Below, one piece after another: positions 23,864-31,688 of a stretch of 64,000 nt of DNA. The first letter of the stretch is position 1. Every line of letters begins with the position of its first letter. Made by a program: the position numbers and the translations under genes. The stretch is from positions 809,501 to 873,500 of the forward strand of contig NZ_CP011770.1 of NCBI RefSeq assembly GCF_001028705.1, read 5' to 3'. The notes under the pieces were generated by a model that did no database searches, was not told the origin of the DNA, and saw nothing but the letters and a program-made list of their open reading frames with translations. Source of the DNA: Croceicoccus naphthovorans (lineage in GTDB: Bacteria; Pseudomonadota; Alphaproteobacteria; Sphingomonadales; Sphingomonadaceae).

Positions 23864-23870
23864 AGGCCAC

Positions 23871-24269
23871 TCAGTGCCGCCAGCCCTTCTCGCCGGAGAT
23901 ATGTGCGTTCTCATGGCACAGCACATAGGCGTACCAATCCGTCTCCGCGTAGAGGCACGGGTCGGGCATGATGAGGACCCCTTGATCCTTCCCGGTCTGG
24001 GCCGCGCAGGCGATGATGCGGGACCCCGGAGGGATCGGATGGCCGAGGTTAGGGCGACACGCTATGTTCACGACGTCCGGGTGAGCGAACAGGATCGTCG
24101 GCTTCACCTTCGAGGACCGGAACTGGACCGGAGGGAGGTGCGGATCGGTCGGGTCGGTGAAGTCCGGAGCGTTGATCGTCGGTGTTGGCGGGGCGGCCAC
24201 AGCGGTCGCCACGGGGGCCACTAGCAGCGCCGCGAACAGCGCCACTAGCATGCTCTTGATGTAGTTCAT
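23871..24269 (-). CDS. Secreted HExxH putative metallopeptidase
   Basis: 132 residues. Signal peptide MNYIKSMLVALFAALLVAPV (cleavage near AVAA). The C-terminus carries YAYVLCHENAHISGEKGW, in which H119-E120-N-A-H123 is an HExxH zinc site; four cysteines could form disulphides. Similar short secreted CHExAH proteins occur in alphaproteobacteria and their phages. It follows terminase by 20 nt in the late direction, where T7 has gp19.5. A role in envelope degradation at exit or entry is possible but unproven. Confidence 0.65.
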   Translation of the reverse strand: MNYIKSMLVALFAALLVAPVATAVAAPPTPTINAPDFTDPTDPHLPPVQFRSSKVKPTILFAHPDVVNIACRPNLGHPIPPGSRIIACAAQTGKDQGVLIMPDPCLYAETDWYAYVLCHENAHISGEKGWRH

Positions 24270-24289
24270 TGAGTTTCCTTGAGGGGACC

Positions 24290-26038
24290 CTAGCGTCTCC
24301 GTCCACGGCCTCTGCGGCGGTGGCCTGCCTGAGCGGGCTGTCCGAAGATGCGGCTCTCGAATATCTTGCGTTCGAACTCCTCATCTGCCTTGCGCTTGCG
24401 CTCGGCCTCGGCCTCTCGGGCGTCGAGGTTGAGGTAGTCCTGCCAGTACGAGATGGCGTTGCTCAGGACGTCCACGCGGTCATCATGGCGCAGAGCGCCT
24501 CGGGCGTGGTGGAGGTGGGTCAGTTGGTACAGCCCGGACCTTTCGAGACCCACAGTGGACCCTTTGGTCCTCATACGGCGGGCGCTCTCGATGTCCTCGC
24601 GGGCGGCTTCGGTGTCCATAACGAGCCGGTGCGACTTCAGGACAGGTAGGAGGTTGTTGATGATCCGGACTTCTTTCTGACCGGAGACCTTATGGTTCTC
24701 TAGGGCGGCCTTGACGCCAGCCCTTCGGAGGTGCGGCTCAAGCAGGCGGGAGAACATCCCGTCGCCAAAGTTGCCCTCGACCCTGATGAGGGAGACGTTC
24801 TCGTCCTTAGCGATCCGGGCAAGGGCCGCTAAGGTCGTGTCTCCGTGGCCGTCCACGTAGCCGCCCCACTTCCTCAGGTAGATATACCCGTTGAGGAACT
24901 TGGTAACAGCGTAGGCGGTCTCGTCCGTGCCGGAGCCGGAAGGGTCAATCTCAAGGAGCGTCCCGGTGTATTTCAGGAACTCCTTGGCGCGGTACATCGG
25001 CGCATGGAGCCGGTCGCCGTCGAAACCAACATTGTCGATGTCCTTATGGACCAACTCGGGGCTGCTGCCCCACGCCACACGCTCCGGCGCAACGCTGTCG
25101 GCGGTGTCCATGACGATCAGGTCACGGCCCTTGAGGGGGAACTTGTCGGCATCGCTCAGGCTCGTGTCGAGCATGAACTGAAGCGTGAAGCCTGCCGCGC
25201 CCCATTCCGTCTCGCGCTCCATGAGGTCCATGTCGTCGAACCTGTCGGGGTCCGTGGGGGAGCCTCCGAGGGACGATGCGACCGGCTTTGCGAGCGCGGG
25301 GTCTGCCTCAAGGTCCTCGCGCAGCATGGGCGCTAGGTCGTCGTAGAGGTGCATCTTCTTCGCCAGCGGGTAGCGGGCGGGCCAGATGCGCATTTCGTAG
25401 CCCTTCTCGCGCAGGCCCCGGTAGATCGAGGCCATCGACTGAAAGGTGCCGAGGATGATCGTCTCACCCCCCGGCTTCAGGATCGCGGCGGCCTCGCCCA
25501 TGCGGTCCACCAGCTTCTCACGAAGCGCCTCCGTCTCGGAGTTCTTGGGGACCTCGACGTCGTCAAAGAGCATGACGTCGCCGCGCCCGCCCGTCATCTG
25601 TCCAGTGATCCCGAAGGCGGCCACTGACGGGTCCTTGGAGGGGCCTGCTGGGCCGACGTCGAACTCAAGGGTCGAGTTCTTCTGCCCGGAGCGGGCCTGA
25701 AGGTTCGACCACGGGACCACCTCGCGGGTGATGACGTCCTCGGAGCCGATGAGGGTGTGGATGAAGGAGGCGATCTTGTGAGCGAAACGCTCGTTTGCGG
25801 AGACCACCATGATCTTGAGGTCCGGCTCACGCCAGAGCCGCCAGACGATGTAGGCCGCCGTCAGGAATGTCTTACCGACGCCCCGGAAGGCCGCGATGAA
25901 GCGGCGGCGGGGGCCGTTGGCAAGGAAGTCTGCGATGTCCCTCTGGATGCGCGTAGGCTTCGGGAGGCTCAGCACCCGGACCCAGACGTAAGCTAAGAAG
26001 AGGAGGAAGCTATCCTTGAGCCGCTCCTCTGGGGTCAT
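24290..26038 (-). CDS. T7 gp19-type terminase large subunit
   Basis: 582 residues from the ATG at 26,038 (MTPEERLKDSF), matching the T7 gp19 start region (LPxPTxxQ...FLANG). Walker A is FRGVGKT, Walker B DVMLFDDVE, and the RNase H-like nuclease residues lie in LLEIDPSGSGTDETAYAV, EGNFGDGMFS and HDDRVDVLS. It looks fully intact. The reading frame continues 127 codons upstream into a tail-fibre fragment, so a 709-residue fusion could also be made. The basic tail ends GHRRRGRGRRR. Confidence 0.92.
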   Translation of the reverse strand: MTPEERLKDSFLLFLAYVWVRVLSLPKPTRIQRDIADFLANGPRRRFIAAFRGVGKTFLTAAYIVWRLWREPDLKIMVVSANERFAHKIASFIHTLIGSEDVITREVVPWSNLQARSGQKNSTLEFDVGPAGPSKDPSVAAFGITGQMTGGRGDVMLFDDVEVPKNSETEALREKLVDRMGEAAAILKPGGETIILGTFQSMASIYRGLREKGYEMRIWPARYPLAKKMHLYDDLAPMLREDLEADPALAKPVASSLGGSPTDPDRFDDMDLMERETEWGAAGFTLQFMLDTSLSDADKFPLKGRDLIVMDTADSVAPERVAWGSSPELVHKDIDNVGFDGDRLHAPMYRAKEFLKYTGTLLEIDPSGSGTDETAYAVTKFLNGYIYLRKWGGYVDGHGDTTLAALARIAKDENVSLIRVEGNFGDGMFSRLLEPHLRRAGVKAALENHKVSGQKEVRIINNLLPVLKSHRLVMDTEAAREDIESARRMRTKGSTVGLERSGLYQLTHLHHARGALRHDDRVDVLSNAISYWQDYLNLDAREAEAERKRKADEEFERKIFESRIFGQPAQAGHRRRGRGRRR

Positions 26039-26419
26039 CTTGGTCGGCTCGCTCACTCGGAGACGTAAGCCAGTATTTGTGTGGAGGGATCGACGGAGTA
26101 GCTCAGGTAGCTCTCGGTCCCATCGATCAGTCGAGGGATGAGGGGGCTGACCGATGGCGGCGTCTAGGTCCTTCTCGCGGACAATGGCGCCGTCAGAGAA
26201 ATCTACGATAGGGGAGCTAACCGGGGTCCTGCGAAACAAGACCACTTCCGCTCCATTGGCGGGGGCCGTGTCGAGGTCAACCAAGCTGGCATTGATGAAG
26301 GTGTAGGAGGTATCGACGCCATCGACTTCGACATAGACGTTCGCCGGATCATCGTATGAGAACGTGATGTTGAACTGCGTCGTGGCCCCGTCTCCGATGT
26401 ATTGAGAGAGGGTACTCAT
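26039..26419 (-). pseudogene. Tail-fibre (T7 gp17-type) N-terminal fragment fused to terminase
   Basis: The first 88 residues match the virion-binding N-terminal domain of T7-type tail fibres: MSTLSQYIGDGATTQFNITF near the start and LFRRTPVSS, IVDFSDGAIVREKDLD, corresponding to the T7 LRRVTS and LVDFTDGSILRAYDLN segments. Beyond residue 90 the family match ends. The next 110 nt also encode, in another frame, IPRLIDGTESYLSYSVDP and on to a TGA at about 26,050, suggesting a second gene remnant. AAAGGAG precedes the ATG. The rest of the fibre and everything to terminase is lost. Confidence 0.75.
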
Positions 26420-26436
26420 GCTTCTCCTTTGAAAAA

Positions 26437-26474
26437 CGAAAAAAGCCCCCTTCCCGGCGTGGGGAAGGGGGCTT
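26437..26474 (-). terminator. Rho-independent terminator
   Basis: On the minus strand the arms AAGCCCCCTTCCCC and GGGAAGGGGGCTT enclose a short loop and are followed by six T. It lies between the exonuclease gene and the tail-fibre fragment, so the two are separately controlled. Confidence 0.9.
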
Positions 26475-26520
26475 CATGGGAGGTTTTGTTATGCCATATC
26501 GTGCTATGGGGAGCTTCTAC

Positions 26521-26545
26521 GTCTCCTAGTAGTGGAAGTTATATG
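26521..26545 (-). promoter_or_regulatory. Candidate T7-type phage promoter
   Basis: On the minus strand ATATAACTTCCACTACTAGG followed by AGACG; CACTACTAGGAGA matches 10 of 13 positions of the T7 core CACTATAGGGAGA. It overlaps the exonuclease stop and precedes the terminator and tail-fibre start, roughly where T7 has its gene 17 promoter. A related string in opposite orientation occurs at 23,744-23,764. The cognate polymerase gene is absent. Confidence 0.35.
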
Positions 26546-27345
26546 TCACGCTCCCCGGAATAAGGGGGAAGCCAGAGCTTCGGGCGTTCATTCTCATAGT
26601 CTTCGTACTGTAGGATGCGGGCTAGGCGGGCTTGCACCACCGCCTCGGCCTCAGTCTGTCCTGCCTTGTGGAAGGCGGAGATGACCCATTCCCATGCCTC
26701 TTCTTCGTCGTCCGCTTCGAGGACGGCTTCAGCATAATGGGACTTGGGGCCGACCCTGAAGGCTCCCTTATATCCATCGGTCTGGTCGCCAACGATGGCC
26801 TGCCAGAAGTGAAAGCGCCACGCTTGCGTCGGCGTCACGTTGTAGATGATCGGCCGCTTACTCCATGCCCCGCTCTTGGTGGTCTGCCTGTGTGGCATGT
26901 AGAGCTTTCCGGGGATCGTCAGCATGTCCTTGTCGGCACTCACGATGATCCGCTCATCGGACCGCTCAGGGTCCGTGGCGATAATCCCCATGACGTCATC
27001 CGCTTCCAGCGTGGGCCGCTCCTCGACGTCGTAGGTCTCCCGCAACCAATCCTTCAGAGGGTATAGCTGCTGAGGCCTCTCGGAGGTGCGATGCTCCTTG
27101 TAGGTGGAGTCGATGCGGTCCTTGCGGAAGCTCGAAAAGTCGTCAGACAGGCAGACGATAAGCTCGTCCACCTTCAGCCGGTCGATCAGGCGGTTGATCT
27201 GGTCCTCGGCTTTCTCGATGGCGTCGTCTAGGTCTGCCGATATGGCAGGCGTTCCGTCGTCGGAGGGGAAGTCATAGGACCGTTGGGTCGCGGCGGAGGA
27301 CATGAAGGCGAGGAGGTCGGCGTCTAGGAGGACGGTTCGGGTCAT
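26539..27345 (-). CDS. T7 gp6-type 5'-3' exonuclease
   Basis: 268 residues from the ATG at 27,345, with AAGGAGAG upstream; ATG overlaps the stop of the preceding gene (ATGA). FEN/5'-3' exonuclease motifs are visible: VLLDADLLAF, LEADDVMGIIATDP, VSADKDMLTIPGKLY and IVGDQTDGYKGAF. In T7 this enzyme removes RNA primers and degrades host DNA. It is intact although the polymerase and helicase genes it serves are missing. Confidence 0.88.
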   Translation of the reverse strand: MTRTVLLDADLLAFMSSAATQRSYDFPSDDGTPAISADLDDAIEKAEDQINRLIDRLKVDELIVCLSDDFSSFRKDRIDSTYKEHRTSERPQQLYPLKDWLRETYDVEERPTLEADDVMGIIATDPERSDERIIVSADKDMLTIPGKLYMPHRQTTKSGAWSKRPIIYNVTPTQAWRFHFWQAIVGDQTDGYKGAFRVGPKSHYAEAVLEADDEEEAWEWVISAFHKAGQTEAEAVVQARLARILQYEDYENERPKLWLPPYSGERDI

Positions 27346-27611
27346 AGGCTCTCCTTTGCTTGTCGATACAGTCGGTTGAGCTTCCCCGGCTCGGGATGTC
27401 GCCAGACCCAAGACCCCGTGTGGGGCTGGAAGTTGGCGCGGAACCAAGCGTCGAGGTCGGGCCGTCCGGTATCGACCGATAGGTCAACCTTCAGGGCCTC
27501 CTCATCGAAGACCCCATCGGGGACCAGCGGGTTGCTCTTTATCTCGTAGGCGTAGGCCCAGACGGCCAGCTTGATGCGGCGTCGGCGCTCCCGCTCGACG
27601 GGAGAGCCCAC
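27342..27611 (-). CDS. Small phage protein upstream of exonuclease (89 aa)
   Basis: GTG start at 27,611. Reads VERERRRRIKLAVWAYAYEI near the start and GSWVWRHPEPGKLNRLYRQA near the end. Conserved-looking and basic; the last 4 nt overlap the exonuclease start. A longer open frame exists upstream but runs into the IS66 element. Confidence 0.6.
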   Translation of the reverse strand: MGSPVERERRRRIKLAVWAYAYEIKSNPLVPDGVFDEEALKVDLSVDTGRPDLDAWFRANFQPHTGSWVWRHPEPGKLNRLYRQAKESL

Positions 27612-27676
27612 GGCTTCAGTTCGGCCACTCCACGCTCCCGGATGATGCGCCGGGGGAGGTCGTTGGCTTGGCTCAT
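27539..27676 (-). CDS. 45-aa phage peptide (uncertain)
   Basis: MSQANDLPRRIIRERGVAEL followed by 25 residues; overlaps the 89-aa gene by 73 nt in another frame. Its ATG overlaps the stop of the IS66-split peptide gene. Kept because of the coupled start, but overlap this long is unusual. Confidence 0.35.
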   Translation of the reverse strand: MSQANDLPRRIIRERGVAELKPWALPSSGSADAASSWPSGPTPTR

Positions 27677-27708
27677 GGGGCGGCTCCGGAACGCCCGCCC
27701 CATCGGCG

Positions 27709-27716
27709 GATAAGCT
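27709..27716. repeat. IS66 target-site duplication, left copy
   Basis: GATAAGCT, identical to 30,816-30,823. Confidence 0.95.
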
Positions 27717-27779
27717 GTAACCGTGGTGTGAAGGCCGCCTTGTCGAGGTAGGCGTCGGCAGCCACTGATGGCTGCGATG

Positions 27780-28240
27780 ATGGACGATAGCGAGCAGCAG
27801 GGAGCGAGTGGTCATACGAGTGGTCATACGAGCGGTCGTATGAGTGCTCGCATAGAGGTCGTCGGGCGCGTTTCCGGGCGCCGGCGCTGGACGGTGGACC
27901 AGAAGCTGGCGATGCTGCGCGATGCGTTTGGGCCTGATGGTTCGGTGCGCTCGGCCTGCGAACGGCACGAGGTGAGCAGCGGACAGCTGTACACGTGGCG
28001 GCGATTGGCGATGTCGGGCGAGTTGACCGGCACAAGACCCTCGTTCCAGCGCTATCCGGGGCGAGCTTTGCCGAGGTCGCCTTGGCCGAGCCGGCAGCTA
28101 CGGCCGCAGTGTCATCGCCACCGGGATCTGCGCCGAACGGTCGGATCGGCATCGAGCTTCCTTCCGGAGTAAAGCTGACCGTCGATCAGACGGTCGATGC
28201 CGATGCGCTGGCGCGGGTGCTTGGCGTGCTCGCCCGATGA
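27780..28240 (+). pseudogene. tnpA: IS66 TnpA, frameshifted
   Basis: N-terminal helix-turn-helix is clear (RRRWTVDQKLAMLRDAF, then ACERHEVSSGQLYTWRRLAM). Near 28,030-28,045 the frame changes and continues as LVPALSGASFAEVALAEPA to GIELPSGVKLTVDQTVDAD and stop. The end overlaps the tnpB start (ATGA). Confidence 0.85.
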
Positions 28241-28621
28241 TCCCGCTTCCGCCTTCGACCCCGCATTTACCTCGCTTGCGGTGCGACCGACATGCGCAAG
28301 GGCTTCGACGGTCTCGCTGTTCTGGCGCAGCAGGTGCTGAAGCAAAGCCCGCATTCCGGCGCCTTGTTCGCCTTTCGCGGCAAGCGCGGCGATCTGGTCA
28401 AGCTGCTATGGTACGATGGCCAGGGACTGTGCCTGTTTTCCAAGCGCATGGATCGCGGCCGCTTTGTCTGGCCGATGACGAAGACCGGTAGCGTAAGCCT
28501 TACCGCGGCGCAGCTTTCAATGCTGCTGGAAGGTATCGACTGGCGCCGTCCGGAGCGCACCGCGGCCCCGCTTTCTGGCGGGATAAAAACGGCAGTTTCG
28601 TGGCGGTTTGTCTGGCATTGA
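28237..28621 (+). pseudogene. tnpB: IS66 TnpB (Orf2-like), frameshifted
   Basis: Starts MIPLPPST, then one extra C in a CCCC run near 28,260-28,263 shifts the frame; the remainder is intact from the ACGATDMRKGFDGLAVLAQQ segment to WFVWH. TnpB is an accessory protein of IS66 transposition. Confidence 0.88.
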
Positions 28622-28671
28622 GCGTCCCGATCCGCTAGAGGATGGAGGTGCCAGAGCAAGCTTCTTCTCAC

Positions 28672-30189
28672 ATGGACAAGGACGCCCGGATCGCCGAGCT
28701 GGAAGTAGCTCTTGGCGGCTCGCGACACGCTGATCGAGACACTCCGCTTCCAGCTTTCCCAGCTCAGGCGGATGAGCTTCGGCCAGTCCTCCGAGAAGCT
28801 TTCCAGCCAGATAGAACAGCTCGAGCTGACGCTGGAAGAACTGGAGGGCGAAGCCGAGCTCGTCGATGCCCACAAGGATGTGCCAGCCACGAGCAGGCGC
28901 AATGCGCCGGTCCGCAGCCTCCCGCCCATCTGCCCCGCACCGAGCGTCGGATCGAACCCGAAGCCGGCTGCTGCGCCTGCCCGGATTGCGGCGGCGCGCT
29001 TCGTGCGCTTGGACAGGACAGCGACGAGATGCTCGATGTGGCACCGGTGCAGTGGCGCGTCATCCGCACCGTTCGGCCCAAGTATTCCTGCCGGTCCTGC
29101 GAGAAGATCGTCCAGGCAAGGGCCCCTGTGAAGGCGATTGCGCGCGGCAAGGCCAGCTTTGCCACGCTTGCCCATGTGGTCGTGAACAAGTTCGATCACC
29201 ACCTGCCGCTCTACCGTCAGGCCGAGATGATGGCGGCGCAGGGGATCGATATCGACCGCTCGACCCTCGCCGGTTGGACAGGCCAGGCCGCTGCGCTGCT
29301 CGATCCGATCGTCGCCCGTATCGCGAAGAAGGCCTCAAGGCCGGCAAGCTGCACACCGATGATACGCCGGTGCCGATGCTCGTGCCCGCAAGGGCAAGAC
29401 TGCGCAAGCCAGGCTGTGGACCTATGTCGTCGATGATCGCGCCTCGGCGCCGCGCCGCGGTCCGGCGCTGGTCTGGTATCGGTTCACCCCCGATCGAAGC
29501 GGCGTCCATCCCCAAGGCGAGCTCAAGACCTTCACCGGTCTGCTTCAGGCCGACGGCTATGCCGGTTACGACAAGCTCTATCAGGGGAACCGTATCAGCG
29601 AGGTTGCCTGCTGGGCACATTTCCGCCGCAAGATCTTCGAGAACCATCAGACCAGCCCGACCCCGCTGACCACCGACCTGCTCGAGCGGATCGCCGATCT
29701 CTACCGGATCGAAGAGGAGATACGAGGCGAGCCGCCCGATATCCGACGGCAACATCGGCAGGAGCAAAGCGCCCGCAGGTCGACGAGCTGCGCATCGTGA
29801 TCGACGACGCGCTGCGCCTACTGTCGCCTAAATCGGCATGGCCAAGGCGCTTGCCTATGGTCGCAAGCGCTGGGCCAGCGCTCACCCGCTATCTCGACGA
29901 GGGCACAGCCGAGATAGACAATAACATCGCCGAGCGCGCGATGCGCTCGGTTGCCATCGGCGGAAGAACTGGCTGTTCGCTGGCTCCAGGGTTGGCGGCG
30001 AGCGTGCCGCCGCCATCTATTCCGTCATCGAGACGGCCAAGCTCAATGGCATCGAGCCGCAGGCCTACATCGCCGACATCATCGAGAAGGTCGCCAGCGG
30101 ATGGCCATCGAGCGCGCTGGACGAACTCATGCCCTGGAACTGGACAGCCGAGCCTGTGCCCGTCAGCCCATTTCTGTTAACAGGGCGGC
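28672..30189 (+). pseudogene. tnpC: IS66 TnpC transposase, multiple frameshifts
   Basis: Recognisable pieces in three frames: the N-terminal coiled coil (TLIETLRFQLSQLRRMSFGQ), the zinc-ribbon region (CCACPDCGGALRALGQDSDE ... CRSCEKIVQA), the core (DRSTLAGWTGQAAALLDPIV; GKLHTDDTPVPMLVP; YAGYDKLYQG) and the C-terminus (ALDELMPWNW). At least four frame changes are needed, so it is inactive. Confidence 0.88.
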
Positions 30190-30789
30190 ATGACCGAGAC
30201 CATCGCCCGACTGCGGATCAGCCTCGATGACATCGAACCCGAGATCTGGCGCATCGTCGACATGCCGCTCACCGGTAGCTCAAGATGCTGCACGATGTGA
30301 TCCAGGCTGCGATGGGCTGGCAGGACTATCACCTCTGGCAGTTCGAAGCGGCGATCGGCTCTACGGCGTTCCCGACCCCGATTGGCCCGACCGTGATCTC
30401 GCGCCGCCGCCAGGAACGTCAGGCTCGGTGCGCTGATCGAGCGCGGGATCCGCGACCTGACCTACACCTATGACATGGGGGACGACTGGCGCCCACCCTC
30501 ACCGTCGAGAGCGTCGGCCTCGGCGATCCCGACATCCATTACCCGCGTTTCGTAATCGGCGAACGCCGCTGCCGCCCGAAGATGTTGGCGGTTTCCCGGG
30601 CTTCGAGATGTTCCTCGACGCCATGGCGGACCCGTCGCACGAAGAGCATACGCATCTGAGGAGGTGGCATGGCGGCCGTTCAACGCAGACGATATCGACG
30701 AGCAGGCAATCGTGCGAAGGATGGCCGCCATCGCCAGGCGACGGCAGATCGGAAAAGCCGCCTACGCCAGAAACCGAAAGTCAGCCTGA
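30190..30789 (+). pseudogene. pRiA4b ORF-3-like passenger protein, frameshifted
   Basis: Reads MTETIARLRISLDDIEPEIW ... MLHDVIQAAMGWQDYHLWQF ... YTYDMGDDW ... HYPRFVIGERRCPPEDVGG, ending KAAYARNRKSA. This is the plasmid pRiA4b ORF-3-like family, a known passenger in some IS66 elements; its role is unknown. At least three frame changes. Confidence 0.8.
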
Positions 30790-30815
30790 CAAGGCGGCCT
30801 TCACGCACCGCTTAC

Positions 30816-30823
30816 GATAAGCT
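30816..30823. repeat. IS66 target-site duplication, right copy
   Basis: GATAAGCT, identical to 27,709-27,716. Confidence 0.95.
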
Positions 30824-30883
30824 CGCAGATTGTGGCATGGCGGACGTCATAAGGACCCTTCTCTCGGGACCAGTCCTCGGTCA

Positions 30884-31156
30884 CTAATGCCGGGTCCGTA
30901 TGCCGCACTTGTCGTTGGTGCAGCGGACGCCCATCCGGGCGGGATAGTAGCCATAGGAGCCAGCATGGTCGATCCAAGCGGACTTAGAGGAACATGCAGG
31001 GCACCGTGGAGGTTCCGGGCGGTAGTCCTCAGGGCCCTTAGGCGGCTCAGGACGGGCCTTCGTGAAGGAGGTGGCCCGCTTTACCTCAAGCTCCTTGATC
31101 GGCGTCTCTCGGCGCTCCCTGAGGAGTCTGCGGGCGACTTTCGGAGAGAAGGTCAT
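30884..31156 (-). CDS. Zinc-ribbon phage protein (90 aa)
   Basis: 90 residues. Basic N-terminal half; C-terminal half has CPACSSKSAWIDHAG and, 30 residues on, RCTNDKCGIR, a four-cysteine zinc ribbon. ATG overlaps the upstream stop. Function unknown; small ribbon proteins in phages can be anti-restriction or transcription factors. Confidence 0.6.
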   Translation of the reverse strand: MTFSPKVARRLLRERRETPIKELEVKRATSFTKARPEPPKGPEDYRPEPPRCPACSSKSAWIDHAGSYGYYPARMGVRCTNDKCGIRTRH

Positions 31157-31374
31157 CTTGGTTCTCCCGCGCCCTGAGTGTTCAGGTGGATTGCCAAGTT
31201 CAGGGCGTCGGGAAGGTTATCGAAAACTCCGTGGGTCTCAAACGACCAATCCCAGACTTCCCATGTCAGGCGGTCGGCTTCAGCTAGAGTTGCAGGCCCT
31301 TCTCCTTTGGCGGTAACAGGCACCGTGATTACGAAGTGAGGCCAAGCGCGAACGTCCTTAGGCAGCCTCACCAT
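31153..31374 (-). CDS. Small phage protein (73 aa)
   Basis: ATG at 31,374 (MVRLPKDVRAWPHFVITVPV), GGAAG upstream, overlapping the rz1-like stop; an ATG 12 nt earlier is an alternative. Beta-rich with an acidic centre. No family recognised. Confidence 0.5.
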   Translation of the reverse strand: MVRLPKDVRAWPHFVITVPVTAKGEGPATLAEADRLTWEVWDWSFETHGVFDNLPDALNLAIHLNTQGAGEPR

Positions 31375-31688
31375 ATCTTCCACCACGGACCCTTTTCGAT
31401 CTTCTCGACGGCTTCCTTCTCCCAGCGGTCACAGGTCTCCCCGATGCCTACGATTGCTCGCTTGTCGGCGTTCGACTTGTCTAGCTGGCCAGCCTCGCGG
31501 TTCCCGAAGTCTACCCATGCGCCCGCTGTGGAGGTCTGAGGGAAGGTGGCGTGAGGCGTGTCCTTACCTAGGCCTGAGGCCGAAACCATCTCGCTGAAAC
31601 ACTGACTCGCAGGCCGGTCGGTCTGAATTACCGTCGTGCAGGCAGAGAGAGTCAATGCCAGCGCGGTGAAGATCAGGGTCGATTTCAT
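31368..31688 (-). CDS. Rz1-like outer-membrane spanin lipoprotein
   Basis: 106 residues from the ATG at 31,688: MKSTLIFTALALTLSAC is a lipoprotein signal with lipobox TLSAC. The mature part is 90 residues. It starts inside the Rz-like gene in another frame and extends beyond it, the nested architecture of Rz/Rz1 spanins, which fuse inner and outer membranes at the last step of lysis. Confidence 0.7.
   Translation of the reverse strand: MKSTLIFTALALTLSACTTVIQTDRPASQCFSEMVSASGLGKDTPHATFPQTSTAGAWVDFGNREAGQLDKSNADKRAIVGIGETCDRWEKEAVEKIEKGPWWKIW

Larger units (their letters stand above)
23202..23870. other. Non-coding region resembling T7-type genome ends
   Basis: No convincing gene on either strand. 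From about 23,690 to 23,870 it is packed with short palindromes and repeats: CCCTTAAGGG at 23,769, a 16-nt direct repeat TAAGGGACCCATAGGG at 23,786 and 23,848, CCTAGGGGG near 23,753 and two GAGCTTC copies. T7 terminal repeats are likewise rich in CCTAAAG, CCCTAAGGG and CCCCCATAGGGGG strings. It lies between the terminase side and the early side, exactly where virion ends would join in a circularised T7-like genome. Confidence 0.55.
27717..30815 (+). mobile_element. IS66-family insertion sequence with passenger gene
   Basis: About 3.1 kb, ends GTAACCGTGGTGTGAAGGCC and (inverted) GTAAGCGGTGCGTGAAGGCC, both followed by GCCTTGTC. The 8-bp duplication GATAAGCT flanks it exactly (27,709-27,716 and 30,816-30,823). 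Order: tnpA, tnpB, tnpC and a pRiA4b ORF-3-like passenger, all plus strand and all with frameshifts, so it should not be able to transpose alone. Confidence 0.92.
27673..30884 (-). pseudogene. 34-aa phage gene split by IS66
   Basis: Removing bases 27,717-30,815 and one 8-bp target copy restores an open frame: GTG at 30,884, VTEDWSREKGPYDVRHATIC, then ELIRRWGGRSGAAP and stop at 27,673. Its start overlaps the stop of the 90-aa gene (TAGTG) and its stop overlaps the next ATG (ATGA), the same coupling as elsewhere in the element. Confidence 0.6.

Noticed and set aside
26546..26559. Eighth dyad motif copy (TCACGCTCCCCGGA, plus strand)
   Set aside because: It lies in the last codons of the exonuclease gene and in the opposite orientation; probably coincidence.
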